Of a stretch of DNA of 64,000 nucleotides, positions 41,159 to 49,525 are shown piece after piece; positions within the stretch are counted from its first letter, which is position 1, and every line of letters begins with the position of its first letter. The DNA comes from CBDCYN01 sp965224205 (GTDB lineage: Bacteria > Planctomycetota > Phycisphaerae > Phycisphaerales > Phycisphaeraceae), in the NCBI GenBank assembly GCA_965224205.1, contig CBDCYN010000023.1, positions 248,001-312,000 of the forward strand, given 5' to 3'. A model generated the notes under the pieces. It saw nothing but the letters and a program-made list of their open reading frames with translations, had not been told where the DNA came from and made no database searches. The position numbers were made by a program, and so were the translations under genes.

Positions 41159-42400
41159 ATGGCAATCGGATGGTCGAAGATACGCTACTCACCCATCGGT
41201 ATCGATTTTGGTGCCGACAGCTTGAAGCTGATGCAGGTGATCGCCAGCGACCCGCCTCAATTGATCGCGGCCGCGGCCACCGATCTGCCGGAAGAAACCC
41301 GCAACGACCCGGCGGCGAGGCGGGCTTTTTTCTCGGCGAACCTCAAACAACTATTGGGTACGCAGCCGTTCAAAGGCAAGCGAGCGATCTGCTCCATCCC
41401 CGCGTACCAAACCCTCGTCCAGCACCTCCAGATCGCGCGGGTCGAGGGCGAGGATTTCAATTCCCAGGTCGAGGTCAACCTCCGTGAGCGGCTCAACGTC
41501 AACCCGTCACGCATGGTAATCCGCAACTTTAAGGTCGGCGAGGTCGCCCGGGACGGGGCCGTTAAACATGAGGTTATCTGCATGGCGGTCAGCCGCGACG
41601 CGGCGCTAAGACACATCGAGATCGCCCACCGAGCCAAGCTCGACGTCGTGGGGATGCACTGCGAACCGATCGCGATCCTCAAGGCGTTCGACCACCTGTT
41701 CCGTCAGGCCGATGACCTGCAACGGACGGTGTGCTTTATCGATATCGGGGCCGCGACGACAAAGGTGATGGTCGTCCACGGGGGGCAGATGTTCTTCTGC
41801 AAGACGATCCACGCGGCCGGCAACCACTTCACACGCCAGTTGGCTCAGCAGCAGCAAATCAGTTTCGACGCCGCCCGAGACGCGAGGATCAAACGATCGA
41901 CTCGTCAGGGGGCCCCCGATCCGCCCGAGCCGGTCGCCACCGGCCACGTCGCCACCGCTTCCCAGCAGGGCCCCCCGCCCCAGACCCAGGGGCCGGCGCA
42001 GCCGGACGCCGCCAGCGAGCCGGGGACAAGCCCTCAGGACCAGATCCCGGCCGTCGCGACCGAAGACGGATCTTTCGCTCACAAGGAGGATCACACCAGC
42101 CCGGCGCCGGCGGCCTTGGACTGCCTGATCGATGAGCTGAAGCTGTGCATGCGATACTTCCGCAGCACCTTCCCCGAGCAGAAGATCGAAAAACTCGTGT
42201 TCCTCGGAGGTGAATCGCGGAATATCGCCACCTGCCAGGCGATCGCCAAGTCGTTACGGATCGCCGCGCAGCTGGGCGACCCGCTGGCGAGGCTGGTCAA
42301 GATCACCCAGGCCGATCCCAGCAACGGCGTGGACCTGGGCCAGCCCCAGCCGGGCTGGGCGGTGCCTCTGGGGCTGTGTTTGTGTGAAGCCAACCTTTAA
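41159..42400 (+). CDS. pilM: Type IV pilus assembly protein PilM, with a long insertion
   Basis: 413 residues. An actin-like ATPase that binds the PilN N-terminus at the cytoplasmic side. Seen: IGIDFGADSLKLMQV (phosphate 1), CSIPAYQTLVQHLQI, VNLRERLNVNPSRM, CFIDIGAATTKVMVVHGG, and the C-terminal VFLGGESRNI. Between QISFDAARDARIK and LDCLIDELKLC lies a ~70-residue Pro/Gln/Thr-rich low-complexity insertion (QGPPPQTQGPAQPDAASEPG) absent from usual PilM. The reading frame extends back to 41054, but GGAGG upstream supports ATG 41159. First gene of pilM-N-O-P-like-B. Confidence 0.9.
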   Translation: MAIGWSKIRYSPIGIDFGADSLKLMQVIASDPPQLIAAAATDLPEETRNDPAARRAFFSANLKQLLGTQPFKGKRAICSIPAYQTLVQHLQIARVEGEDFNSQVEVNLRERLNVNPSRMVIRNFKVGEVARDGAVKHEVICMAVSRDAALRHIEIAHRAKLDVVGMHCEPIAILKAFDHLFRQADDLQRTVCFIDIGAATTKVMVVHGGQMFFCKTIHAAGNHFTRQLAQQQQISFDAARDARIKRSTRQGAPDPPEPVATGHVATASQQGPPPQTQGPAQPDAASEPGTSPQDQIPAVATEDGSFAHKEDHTSPAPAALDCLIDELKLCMRYFRSTFPEQKIEKLVFLGGESRNIATCQAIAKSLRIAAQLGDPLARLVKITQADPSNGVDLGQPQPGWAVPLGLCLCEANL

Positions 42401-42529
42401 CCACGGGGCGAGGGCCCCGCAGGCGAAGGGTTGCTGGAGCTGAGGACTGGATCAACGAAGCCGCTGACAGACCGTGGGCCGCGAGATCACCGCACCAGCC
42501 CCACGACCTACTGAGATTCGGAGCCCGAC

Positions 42530-43324
42530 ATGGCTGACATGAGCTTCCTTCCCGAAGATTACCTCGAAAGGAGGAATCAACGCCGCACCAACATTTTCAC
42601 CTTGTCGCTGTTCGTGGTGGTCATGTCAGGGGTGATCGGGGCGTTCCTGGTGACCGATAAGCAGCGGATCGAGGTCCGCGCCCAGAAGCTACAAATCGAC
42701 GCCGACTTCGCTGAAGCGGCCAAGCGGCTCGAGCAGCTCGACGAGCTCCAGGAGCGCAAGAAGCAGATGATGCGCAAGGCCAAGGTCACCGCGGTCCTGC
42801 TCGAGCGGGTGCCCCGCAGCCTGCTGCTGGCTGAGTTGATCAACAACATGCCCACGACGCTCAGCCTCACCGAGATGGAGCTGGAGACCAGGGCGCTCAA
42901 GAACAACCGCTCACACGCCTCGACCGCGATGGACCGCGCCCGGGCCAAGACCGCCGCGGCCGACGCCCCGAACCTTCCTCAGATCCAGGCCACGCAGGTC
43001 GACATCGAGCTCACCGGCGTGGCCCCGACCGACGTGCAGGTCGCCCAGTTCATGACCGCGCTGGGCCAGGCCGAGCTGTTCACCGACGTCAACCTCGTCT
43101 ACAGCGAAGAGATGACCCTCAACGACCGGGCGATGCGTAAATTCAATATCGAGATGAAACTCAATGGCGAGATCAACGTCCACGATATGGAGCCGATCCT
43201 CGTGCCACGGGCGCTGAAGCAGAACCCGATGGCCAACACGATCCATATCGATGCCGACGGGAAGCTGATCCTCCCGCCCGAACCGGCGTCTCGGAGCGAT
43301 CGGCGGGATCCCCACTGCGACTGA
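42530..43324 (+). CDS. pilN: PilN-like pilus assembly protein
   Basis: 264 residues, single N-terminal TM segment near 25-45 (TLSLFVVVMSGVIGAFLV) preceded by the PilM-binding-like SFLPEDYLERRNQRR. A coiled coil follows (EAAKRLEQLDELQERKKQMM), then a periplasmic alpha-beta domain with NMPTTLSLTEMELETR and LTGVAPTDVQVAQFMTAL. It is an inner-membrane component that couples PilM to PilO. Its position between pilM and pilO, 129 bp after pilM, supports the assignment. The start has CGGAGC upstream. Confidence 0.85.
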   Translation: MADMSFLPEDYLERRNQRRTNIFTLSLFVVVMSGVIGAFLVTDKQRIEVRAQKLQIDADFAEAAKRLEQLDELQERKKQMMRKAKVTAVLLERVPRSLLLAELINNMPTTLSLTEMELETRALKNNRSHASTAMDRARAKTAAADAPNLPQIQATQVDIELTGVAPTDVQVAQFMTALGQAELFTDVNLVYSEEMTLNDRAMRKFNIEMKLNGEINVHDMEPILVPRALKQNPMANTIHIDADGKLILPPEPASRSDRRDPHCD

Positions 43325-43354
43325 ACCACAGGCCAACGATAAAGGACGTTCGAC

Positions 43355-43906
43355 ATGCGTTTCGGTTTAAGAGAACTCATCTTCATCCTGGTGCTGCTGG
43401 CCATGCCGGTGGCGGCGTACTTCTTCGTGTTTGAGCCGCGCAACAAGCAGATCGCCGAGGCGCTCAAGGAGATCCAGGAGAAGGAGGCCAAGCTCAGCCA
43501 GCTGGAGCTGGTGACCAAGGACATCGACGACCTGGGCCAGGAGATCGACAAGCTTACCGAGGCCATCGAGATGTTCGAGATGAAGCTGCCCGCCCAACGC
43601 GAGGTCGAGGTGATCCTCAAGCAGGTGTGGGAGCTGGCCGCCCAGCACAACCTGATCCCCAAGAAGATCCGCACCGACAAGCCCGTCGCCGCCGCTCAGT
43701 ACGCCGAGCTGCCGATCCAGATGACCATCATCGGCGATTTCGACGGGTTCTATAGCTTCCTGCTCGATCTCGAGAAACTCCAGCGGATCACCCGGATGCC
43801 GAAAATGATACTCGAAAAAAGCGTAAGAAATGATGACGGACAGATGCAAGCGGACGTGGTCCTGAGCATCTTCTTCGATTCACAAAGCCAGTCCGTCCGC
43901 AGCTAA
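43355..43906 (+). CDS. pilO: PilO-like pilus assembly protein
   Basis: 183 residues. N-terminal TM segment near 8-25 (ELIFILVLLAMPVAAYFFV), then a coiled coil (EIQEKEAKLSQLELVTKDID) and a ferredoxin-like periplasmic domain with IQMTIIGDFDGFYSFLLDLE near 135-155, which is the PilO motif. It pairs with PilN in the alignment complex. The gap from pilN is 30 bp; the start is preceded by AAAGGAC. Confidence 0.88.
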   Translation: MRFGLRELIFILVLLAMPVAAYFFVFEPRNKQIAEALKEIQEKEAKLSQLELVTKDIDDLGQEIDKLTEAIEMFEMKLPAQREVEVILKQVWELAAQHNLIPKKIRTDKPVAAAQYAELPIQMTIIGDFDGFYSFLLDLEKLQRITRMPKMILEKSVRNDDGQMQADVVLSIFFDSQSQSVRS

Positions 43907-43934
43907 GACGAAGCAAGGATCAAGGGTAGCGACC

Positions 43935-44663
43935 ATGCCCAATGACAATCTACCGGTCAACCAACCCGGCTTGACGCCCTCCGACGACAGCGACAAGACG
44001 CTATCACTCATGGGCGGCGTAGCCCAGGCCGAGGGGATGGGCGACGAAGACCTCGAGCTGTACTCGATGAAGCCCGGCAGCAAGTTCCTCAGCCCGGGGA
44101 CGCTGCTGATCCTCCTCGCGTTCCTCATCGCCGGGGGGGTGATCTTCGCGATGCGCGTCAGCCAGGACGACATGACCTCGACGGGCAACACCAAGGAAAT
44201 CGAGAAACGGATCAACGAGGCCCTGGACCGGATCAAGGACAAAGAGACGATGGACCCCGGCGACCCGCTCAAGACCGAGAACCTCAATAAGCTGTTCAAC
44301 AACGTCGATGAGGTCGTCGAGACATTTAACTCCAACGTCACCGATCACCAGGTCCCCATCACACTGGTCAAGAAAAACCCGTTCCTCTTGCCGACCTACA
44401 AATCCTTGAACCCCGATCCCGAACCCGTCAACCGGCAGCCCGAGGTCGACCCGATGATCGAGGTCTACAAGCAGCTGGACCTGGAGTTCAACAAACTCAG
44501 CCTCCAGAGCGTGATGCAGGGCGCCCGGCCCGTGGCGATTATCAACGGTGAGTTCGTCCAGCCCGGGCAGGTCGTGGGCAGCTTTAAGGTCAAAACGATC
44601 AGCCGGTTCTCGGTCGTGCTTCAGGCGCACGACAAGACGTACACCCTGGCGATGGAAGAGTAA
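43935..44663 (+). CDS. PilP-position single-pass membrane protein
   Basis: 242 residues. One TM segment near 55-75 (LLILLAFLIAGGVIFAM) after a charged N-terminus, a helical linker, and a C-terminal domain with NKLSLQSVMQGARPVAIING and VQPGQVVGSFKVKTISRFSV that reads like the periplasmic small beta domain of PilP or GspC-type proteins. It is at the PilP position of the operon, but there is no lipobox, so the assignment to PilP is by position and fold-like pattern only. Gap from pilO 28 bp. Confidence 0.65.
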   Translation: MPNDNLPVNQPGLTPSDDSDKTLSLMGGVAQAEGMGDEDLELYSMKPGSKFLSPGTLLILLAFLIAGGVIFAMRVSQDDMTSTGNTKEIEKRINEALDRIKDKETMDPGDPLKTENLNKLFNNVDEVVETFNSNVTDHQVPITLVKKNPFLLPTYKSLNPDPEPVNRQPEVDPMIEVYKQLDLEFNKLSLQSVMQGARPVAIINGEFVQPGQVVGSFKVKTISRFSVVLQAHDKTYTLAMEE

Positions 44664-44733
44664 GACACCCCCCGGACACGCGCCCGCCAACCGCTGGCGT
44701 TGATCCGCCTGTCACGGCGTCGTGAGGCAACCG

Positions 44734-46560
44734 ATGGACCGAGACAAGGAATCATCGACGGTGAACCTCGATCCGTCCGCGACGGCGGGGGCCTCGGGCA
44801 GTGATGACGCGCTAAGCGACCTTCTTTATTCCCCCACCGAAGACACCGCCCAGGCCCACCAGCCCACCGACCTGGGGCAGATGCTGCTCGAATCCGGCGC
44901 GATCGATGAAGCCAAGCTCTCCACCGCCAAGACCATCGCTTCCAGGACCCCGGGCAAGTCCCTGCTGGACATCTTCTATGAGATGGGCGTGGCCGAGGTG
45001 GCGATCCAGTCCGCCGTAGCGCTGATGAGCGGCCTGCTTTTCGAGCGGGTCGAACTCAACAACCTCGAGCTCAAGTACCTCAACCAGCTGGGCCACGACT
45101 TCTGCAGCGAAAACGGGGTGCTTCCGATCCGCTTTGAATCCGATCGCCTGATCGTCGGCATCGTCCGCCCGGACAACCTGATCATCGTCGAGGAGGTCCG
45201 CCACAAGCTGGGCAAATCGATCAAGCCGGTGATCGTCTGCCGTGACGACATCAACAGCATCCTCGAATCGCTCAAGGAAGACTCGCCGCAGACCGACTCG
45301 GAATTCAACGTCGACGAGATCATCGGCGACATCGAAGAGGACGACGTCGAGGTCGTCGACTCGAAGCAGGAAGAGCTCGATCTCGAGGCGATGGCCGGGG
45401 AATCCCCGGTTATCCGCTACGTCAACTACATCATCTTCACCGCGGTCAAGGAAGGGGCCAGTGACATCCATATCGAGCCCCAGGAGAAGAAGCTCCAGGT
45501 GCGGTTCCGCATCGATGGCGTCCTGTTCAAGATGATGGAGCCGCCCGTGCAGATGCAGGCGGCGATCATCTCGCGTCTGAAGATCATGGCCAACCTCGAC
45601 ATCTCCGAACGCCGCCTGCCCCAGGACGGCCGGATCCGCGCCATGGTCCACGGCCGCAAGCTCGACCTGCGTATGTCGACCCTGCCCGCCGGTGGTGGGG
45701 AGAAGGTCGTGTTGCGTATCCTCGATACCCGGTCGATCAACGTCTCCCTCGACGACCTGGGCATGGGCGAGGACGCCCTGCTGATCTGGAAACACCAGAT
45801 CGCCCAGCCCCACGGGATCATCCTCGTCACCGGCCCCACCGGCAGTGGTAAGACCACGACCTTGTATTCGTCTCTGGGCCAGATGGACCGCGAGAAGCTT
45901 AACATCTCCACGGTCGAAGACCCGGTCGAATACCACCTGGGCGGGATCACCCAGTGCCAGACCCATGAGAAGATCGGGATGACCTTTTCGGCGGCTCTGC
46001 GTGCCTTGCTACGACAGGACCCCGACGTCGTGATGGTCGGCGAGATCCGCGACGCCGAGACCGCGCTGATCGCGATCCAGGCATCCCTGACCGGCCACTT
46101 GGTGCTCTCGACCCTCCACACCAACGACGCCCCGAGTTCGATTACCCGGCTGATCAACATCGGGGTCGAGCCGTTCCTGATCGGGGCCGCGGTCAACGCG
46201 GTCCTGGCCCAGCGGCTGGTACGCCGGATCTGCAAAGAGTGCAAGCACCAAACCCCTCCGGAAGAACACGTCGCCGAGCACCTGGCCCTGCACGGCATCG
46301 CCATGGACGATATCTGGGTCGGTCAGGGCTGCGATAAGTGCCGCAACACCGGGTATTCTGGCCGCGTGGGCCTGTACGAGATCCTGATCCTCGACGATTT
46401 CCTCCGCGACAAAACAGCCGGGAACCCCGCCGTGACTGAGTTCCGCCGCATGTGCATCGAGCGCGGCATGGTGACCCTACGCGAAGACGGTTTCCGGAAG
46501 GTCCAAACCGGTCTCACGACCGTCGAAGAAGTGTTACGCGTTACCGAAAGCACGATCTGA
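44734..46560 (+). CDS. pilB: Type IV pilus/type II secretion ATPase (PilB/GspE family)
   Basis: 608 residues. MshEN-like N-terminal domain (GQMLLESGAIDEAKLSTA) near 45-100, then the hexameric ATPase: IHIEPQEKKLQVRFRIDGV, Walker A GPTGSGKTTTLYSSL near 370, the Asp box region EDPVEYHLGG, Walker B DPDVVMVGEIRDAETA, the His box LSTLHTNDAPSSI, and a tetracysteine zinc site RRICKECKH with GCDKCRNTG near 500-540. It powers pilin extension or secretion pseudopilus assembly. Last gene of the operon; no pilC, pilQ or pilin in the window. ATG 44734 with GAGG upstream was preferred over GTG 44722. Confidence 0.93.
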   Translation: MDRDKESSTVNLDPSATAGASGSDDALSDLLYSPTEDTAQAHQPTDLGQMLLESGAIDEAKLSTAKTIASRTPGKSLLDIFYEMGVAEVAIQSAVALMSGLLFERVELNNLELKYLNQLGHDFCSENGVLPIRFESDRLIVGIVRPDNLIIVEEVRHKLGKSIKPVIVCRDDINSILESLKEDSPQTDSEFNVDEIIGDIEEDDVEVVDSKQEELDLEAMAGESPVIRYVNYIIFTAVKEGASDIHIEPQEKKLQVRFRIDGVLFKMMEPPVQMQAAIISRLKIMANLDISERRLPQDGRIRAMVHGRKLDLRMSTLPAGGGEKVVLRILDTRSINVSLDDLGMGEDALLIWKHQIAQPHGIILVTGPTGSGKTTTLYSSLGQMDREKLNISTVEDPVEYHLGGITQCQTHEKIGMTFSAALRALLRQDPDVVMVGEIRDAETALIAIQASLTGHLVLSTLHTNDAPSSITRLINIGVEPFLIGAAVNAVLAQRLVRRICKECKHQTPPEEHVAEHLALHGIAMDDIWVGQGCDKCRNTGYSGRVGLYEILILDDFLRDKTAGNPAVTEFRRMCIERGMVTLREDGFRKVQTGLTTVEEVLRVTESTI

Positions 46561-46761
46561 CCAGGGTGTTAGGCGTTGTCCTGGCAACCACACCGACCTC
46601 ATACGAACCGCGTCCAAGAGAGGAACAGGTTTGGAGGGACTGTTGAATCATTCATTGAAAAGAAGATTTTAAAAGCAAATCCGCTCGTCAATTCTTATTT
46701 TTTGTGTTGATTTCACCCGAATTTTAATCCTTCTACAGCCCCTTGAACGGTCTGACCTCGA

Positions 46762-46830
46762 AACCCGCTGCTTGATGGTCGCGGCTCGCTGAAAGGGCAA
46801 CCTGAAGATTCAGGCCGGACGGAGCACTAA
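46762..46830 (-). repeat. Half copy P4 of the long palindromic repeat with tail
   Basis: Only the right arm (AACCCGCTGCTTGATGG, GTCGCGGCTCGCT) and the tail (CAACCTGAAGATT to GAGCACTAA) are present. Here the gene's stop codon (46827-46829) lies inside the CACTAA of the repeat. Confidence 0.7.
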
Positions 46831-47624
46831 CCTTGTGCATTGTTGGCATGATCGACGGGGTACTGCAGCGTCAGGCCCGCCCCACCGGTGGGAAGGTTCG
46901 CCAGTTCTAACGAACCGCCGAGGCTGCGGGCGATGTCGCGGCATAAGACCAGGCCGACCCCTTGCCCGGTCGGCTTGGTGGACCGACCGAAGATGAACCG
47001 GCCCGCTTCGTCCGTGACCGATGGGGCCAGGCCCGGGCCGGTATCGCGGATGCTGATCTGGACCTGGTGATCCGCGACGGCGCCTTCGATGCGGACCACC
47101 CCGCGCGGGCTCGAAGACGGACCGGGCCATGCGTGATCTGCCGGTCGGGCGTTGATGGCTTCGACGCTATTAAGCAACGCATTGGCGATAACGGGGTAGA
47201 CCGGGCCGGCGGGCAGACGCCTTAATGCGTCAGAGATATCAAGAGTCATTTCGATGCCCGCAGCGGCAGCGCTGGGGGTCAGCAACTGGCTCGCCAGCTC
47301 GATGACCTGGCCCAGGGTGCGGGGCTGGTCGTGCAGCTGGCTGGGGTTGAGTTGGGGTTGATCCCGCGACCGCTCGACGAGCGAGATCATCTGGTTCATC
47401 GCCTGCTGGGCGGTCTGTAGCCTCGGGAGCATGCTCTGTTCATCAAGGCTGCGACCGGACGGGGCCTGCGTAGCTTGCTTGAGGTCGGCCATGACCAGGC
47501 TGATGTTGCGCAAGCACCCGTCGAGCAGGTTGGCCAGCTCATGGATCAGTTGCGAGGAAGCCGCGTCCTGCGTTTTGGCACCGTGGTCTGGCTCAAAGAT
47601 ATGGGATGGAATCGGATCTTGCAC
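46827..47624 (-). CDS. Small soluble sensor histidine kinase
   Basis: 265 residues. H-box-like SSQLIHELANLLDGCLRNI (His near 28), then the catalytic domain with N box NALLNSVEAI, G1 IRDTGPGLAPSVTD and G2 TGQGVGLVLCRDIARSLGG. No TM, PAS or receiver. Start is GTG 47624 with AGAGG upstream. No response regulator is adjacent; the partner is unknown. Its stop codon is located in repeat P4. Confidence 0.85.
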   Translation of the reverse strand: MQDPIPSHIFEPDHGAKTQDAASSQLIHELANLLDGCLRNISLVMADLKQATQAPSGRSLDEQSMLPRLQTAQQAMNQMISLVERSRDQPQLNPSQLHDQPRTLGQVIELASQLLTPSAAAAGIEMTLDISDALRRLPAGPVYPVIANALLNSVEAINARPADHAWPGPSSSPRGVVRIEGAVADHQVQISIRDTGPGLAPSVTDEAGRFIFGRSTKPTGQGVGLVLCRDIARSLGGSLELANLPTGGAGLTLQYPVDHANNAQG

Positions 47625-47776
47625 AACAACCTCTACATGCCCAGCTGCTTACTCGGCCCTCGCTTGATCGGCGTGCCCGGTATCGAGAAGACCCGGCATA
47701 TCCAAGCTTGACCTAATCAATCAATAAACCCTGTCTCTCCCCCATTTTCCGAGACCTGCCTACCGGTTGGAAGACA

Positions 47777-47810
47777 TGCGGTACGCATCGCGTACCCGAG
47801 CTCCGCGTCG
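47777..47810 (-). repeat. Dispersed ~35-bp palindromic element, copy F
   Basis: On the minus strand CGACGCGGAGCTCGGG, TACGCGATGCGTACCG. The core is a perfect palindrome TACGC-GAT-GCGTA. It is upstream of the histidine kinase start (47624). Confidence 0.75.
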
Positions 47811-47891
47811 GTGATCCTGTTGACCCCGGGATTCGTCGTGCCACGTCCCAGATTCGCGTTGCCACTTTCTTCCGGGGTGGATCTCTTTTTG

Positions 47892-47977
47892 GATCGTCCT
47901 GCATAGGTAAAGATCGGTTGTTTCCGAGGGCGATCTCGAGGCTGGCGGGCTACCCGCAGCGGAGGGTTTCAAAAACG
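47892..47977 (-). repeat. Twin-hairpin element, copy E3
   Basis: Shares ATCGTCCTG, a first stem AGATCG/CGATCT and a second stem GGCTGGCGGG/CCCGCAGC with E1 and E2. It lies downstream of the stop of the minus-strand GNAT gene. Confidence 0.5.
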
Positions 47978-48063
47978 AGCCACCCTCTTGATCTTTACTC
48001 TATGAGATGACCTCTCTTTTGATTGTACCCTAACCACACAAAAATTTCTATAAAATAATGTTA

Positions 48064-48504
48064 CTAGGTCGGAGCCGACTCCTGTTGAAGCTGAGGTTGG
48101 GTGTCCATTTGGGCTTGAGGATCCTCCGACCACCCGACGGTCTCCCAGAACGGCTGGGGTTGATACGCTGGATCAACCTGGATGCGGCACTTATGGACCC
48201 CCAGGGCGTTTAGCTTCGCAAGGGCTTTGTCGACAAGCGTTTTGATGATCTCTTGCTTACGGTACGGCTCGAGGATAGCCATATGGTGCAAAAATCCTTC
48301 TTGAGGATCGAAACGACACAACACCGCCGCGACCATCTGCCCGTTCTCACGGGCAACAACGCTAAGCACTGAATGGAAAGGGCTTTGACCACATGTCAGC
48401 GCCATCATGTCATCTTGAGAAAGCGAACCCGACCCGGCTTCTTGGCATAATTCAGCCACCTGCTCGTAGTCTTCCGGGCGTAACTCGCTGATTTGGATCG
48501 ACAT
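48064..48504 (-). CDS. GNAT family N-acetyltransferase
   Basis: 146 residues from ATG 48504 (MSIQISELRPEDYEQVAEL). A single GNAT fold: GQMVAAVLCRFDPQEGFLHH (beta4) and LEPYRKQEIIKTLVDKAL (acetyl-CoA loop; the usual Q/RxxGxG/A is replaced by RKQEII, so the motif is degenerate), ending VDPAYQPQPFWETVGW. The acceptor is unknown. The frame extends to 48528. Confidence 0.78.
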   Translation of the reverse strand: MSIQISELRPEDYEQVAELCQEAGSGSLSQDDMMALTCGQSPFHSVLSVVARENGQMVAAVLCRFDPQEGFLHHMAILEPYRKQEIIKTLVDKALAKLNALGVHKCRIQVDPAYQPQPFWETVGWSEDPQAQMDTQPQLQQESAPT

Positions 48505-48837
48505 GGTCGGATCGCCGTCAGAGGCCATAGACAGAAGAAATATCTTCTTTTATCGGCCAATCCGACACACCGGTTGGGTGGGCGCAAACATAAAAAATCA
48601 GACCTCATCGAGCCTCGATCGAAAATAATAAAATAAAATAGACAGCCCAAAGGAAATGACCGCGTGAATCGTGTACTCCGCAAGAAAATTTTTGGGGCTC
48701 GAAGCCTCACCGACGCGGTGCTTGGGTACGCGACGTGTGTCCGACGCGTGTCCGTGGGTCCATCATCTATCATTAACGCGACTCAACCGATTCATGCTCG
48801 CGTTCCCCGACCGGCACGTGGGGGCGGCCGTCATGAA
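48505..48837. other. 333-bp gap upstream of the GNAT gene
   Basis: A very AT-rich segment around 48600-48650 is probably the promoter, and dispersed repeat copy G is at 48711-48742. No gene is supported. Confidence 0.5.
48711..48742 (+). repeat. Dispersed ~35-bp palindromic element, copy G
   Basis: CGACGCGGTGCTTGGG, TACGCGACGTGTGTCC. The second half is degenerate. Between the GNAT gene and the response regulator stop. Confidence 0.6.
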
Positions 48838-49497
48838 TCACGCTTCGGCCAACCCCTCGCGGATCGCAAACCGCGCCAGCTCCACTCTGTCGTGGATATC
48901 GAGCTTGTTCATCAGCCGATCGGTGTGGCCTTCGATCGTCTTGATACTCAGGTGCATCGTCTCGGACATCTCTTTTTTAGATAACCCGCGGGTGATGTAC
49001 CGCAAAACCTCTAGTTCACGCTCGGTCAGGGTCGAGACGCGCGTTTTCTCGGGTCGATCCAGCTGCGGACCAGAAGGCCCCCCGGCGACGATCCGATCCC
49101 TGACCTGCGGAGAAAAACACACCCGGCCCCCGGCGACCTGCTTGATCGCCGCCACCACGCGCTGCGGGGGCTCAGATTTGGTGAGATACCCACGGGCCTT
49201 GACCTTGATCGCTTGCTCGATGTAGTGGTCGTTAAAATACCCGCTGAGAAAAATAATCCGTGCCGATCGGCACTTTTTCATGATCCGCTTAGCCGCGTTG
49301 AAGCAGATCAGCCCCGGCATGCTGATATCCATCAAGACGATATCGGCGGGGCAGCGACCGATCATATCCACCGCCTCCTGGGCGTTCTGCGCCGAGCCGA
49401 CAACCTTAAACTCAGGCTCGGCTTCGAGGCGCTGGCCGAACGACTCTAGGAACAGCGCGTGGTCGTCCACGAGAAGGATTGAGATCGGGGTGGTCAT
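48838..49497 (-). CDS. NarL/FixJ-type response regulator
   Basis: 219 residues. Receiver about 5-120: acidic pair VDDHALFLESF, phospho-acceptor Asp57 in DIVLMDISMP, IIFLSGYFND, Lys in YLTKSEPPQ. C-terminal LuxR HTH about 150-215: LTERELEVLRYITRGLSKKE, SIKTIEGHTDRLMNKL. A DNA-binding transcription regulator. It follows the large histidine kinase on the same strand with a 28-bp gap, so it is the kinase's probable partner. Confidence 0.93.
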   Translation of the reverse strand: MTTPISILLVDDHALFLESFGQRLEAEPEFKVVGSAQNAQEAVDMIGRCPADIVLMDISMPGLICFNAAKRIMKKCRSARIIFLSGYFNDHYIEQAIKVKARGYLTKSEPPQRVVAAIKQVAGGRVCFSPQVRDRIVAGGPSGPQLDRPEKTRVSTLTERELEVLRYITRGLSKKEMSETMHLSIKTIEGHTDRLMNKLDIHDRVELARFAIREGLAEA

Positions 49498-49525
49498 GGG
49501 CAGGTCTCCTTAGTTACGCCCCGGA

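Larger units (their letters stand above)
47625..48063. other. 439-bp gap between histidine kinase and GNAT gene
   Basis: Holds dispersed repeat copy F (47777-47810) and twin-hairpin element E3 (47892-47977). No gene is supported. Confidence 0.55.

Noticed and set aside
44812..45966. 384-residue open frame opposite pilB
   Set aside because: An antisense shadow of the highly conserved ATPase gene.
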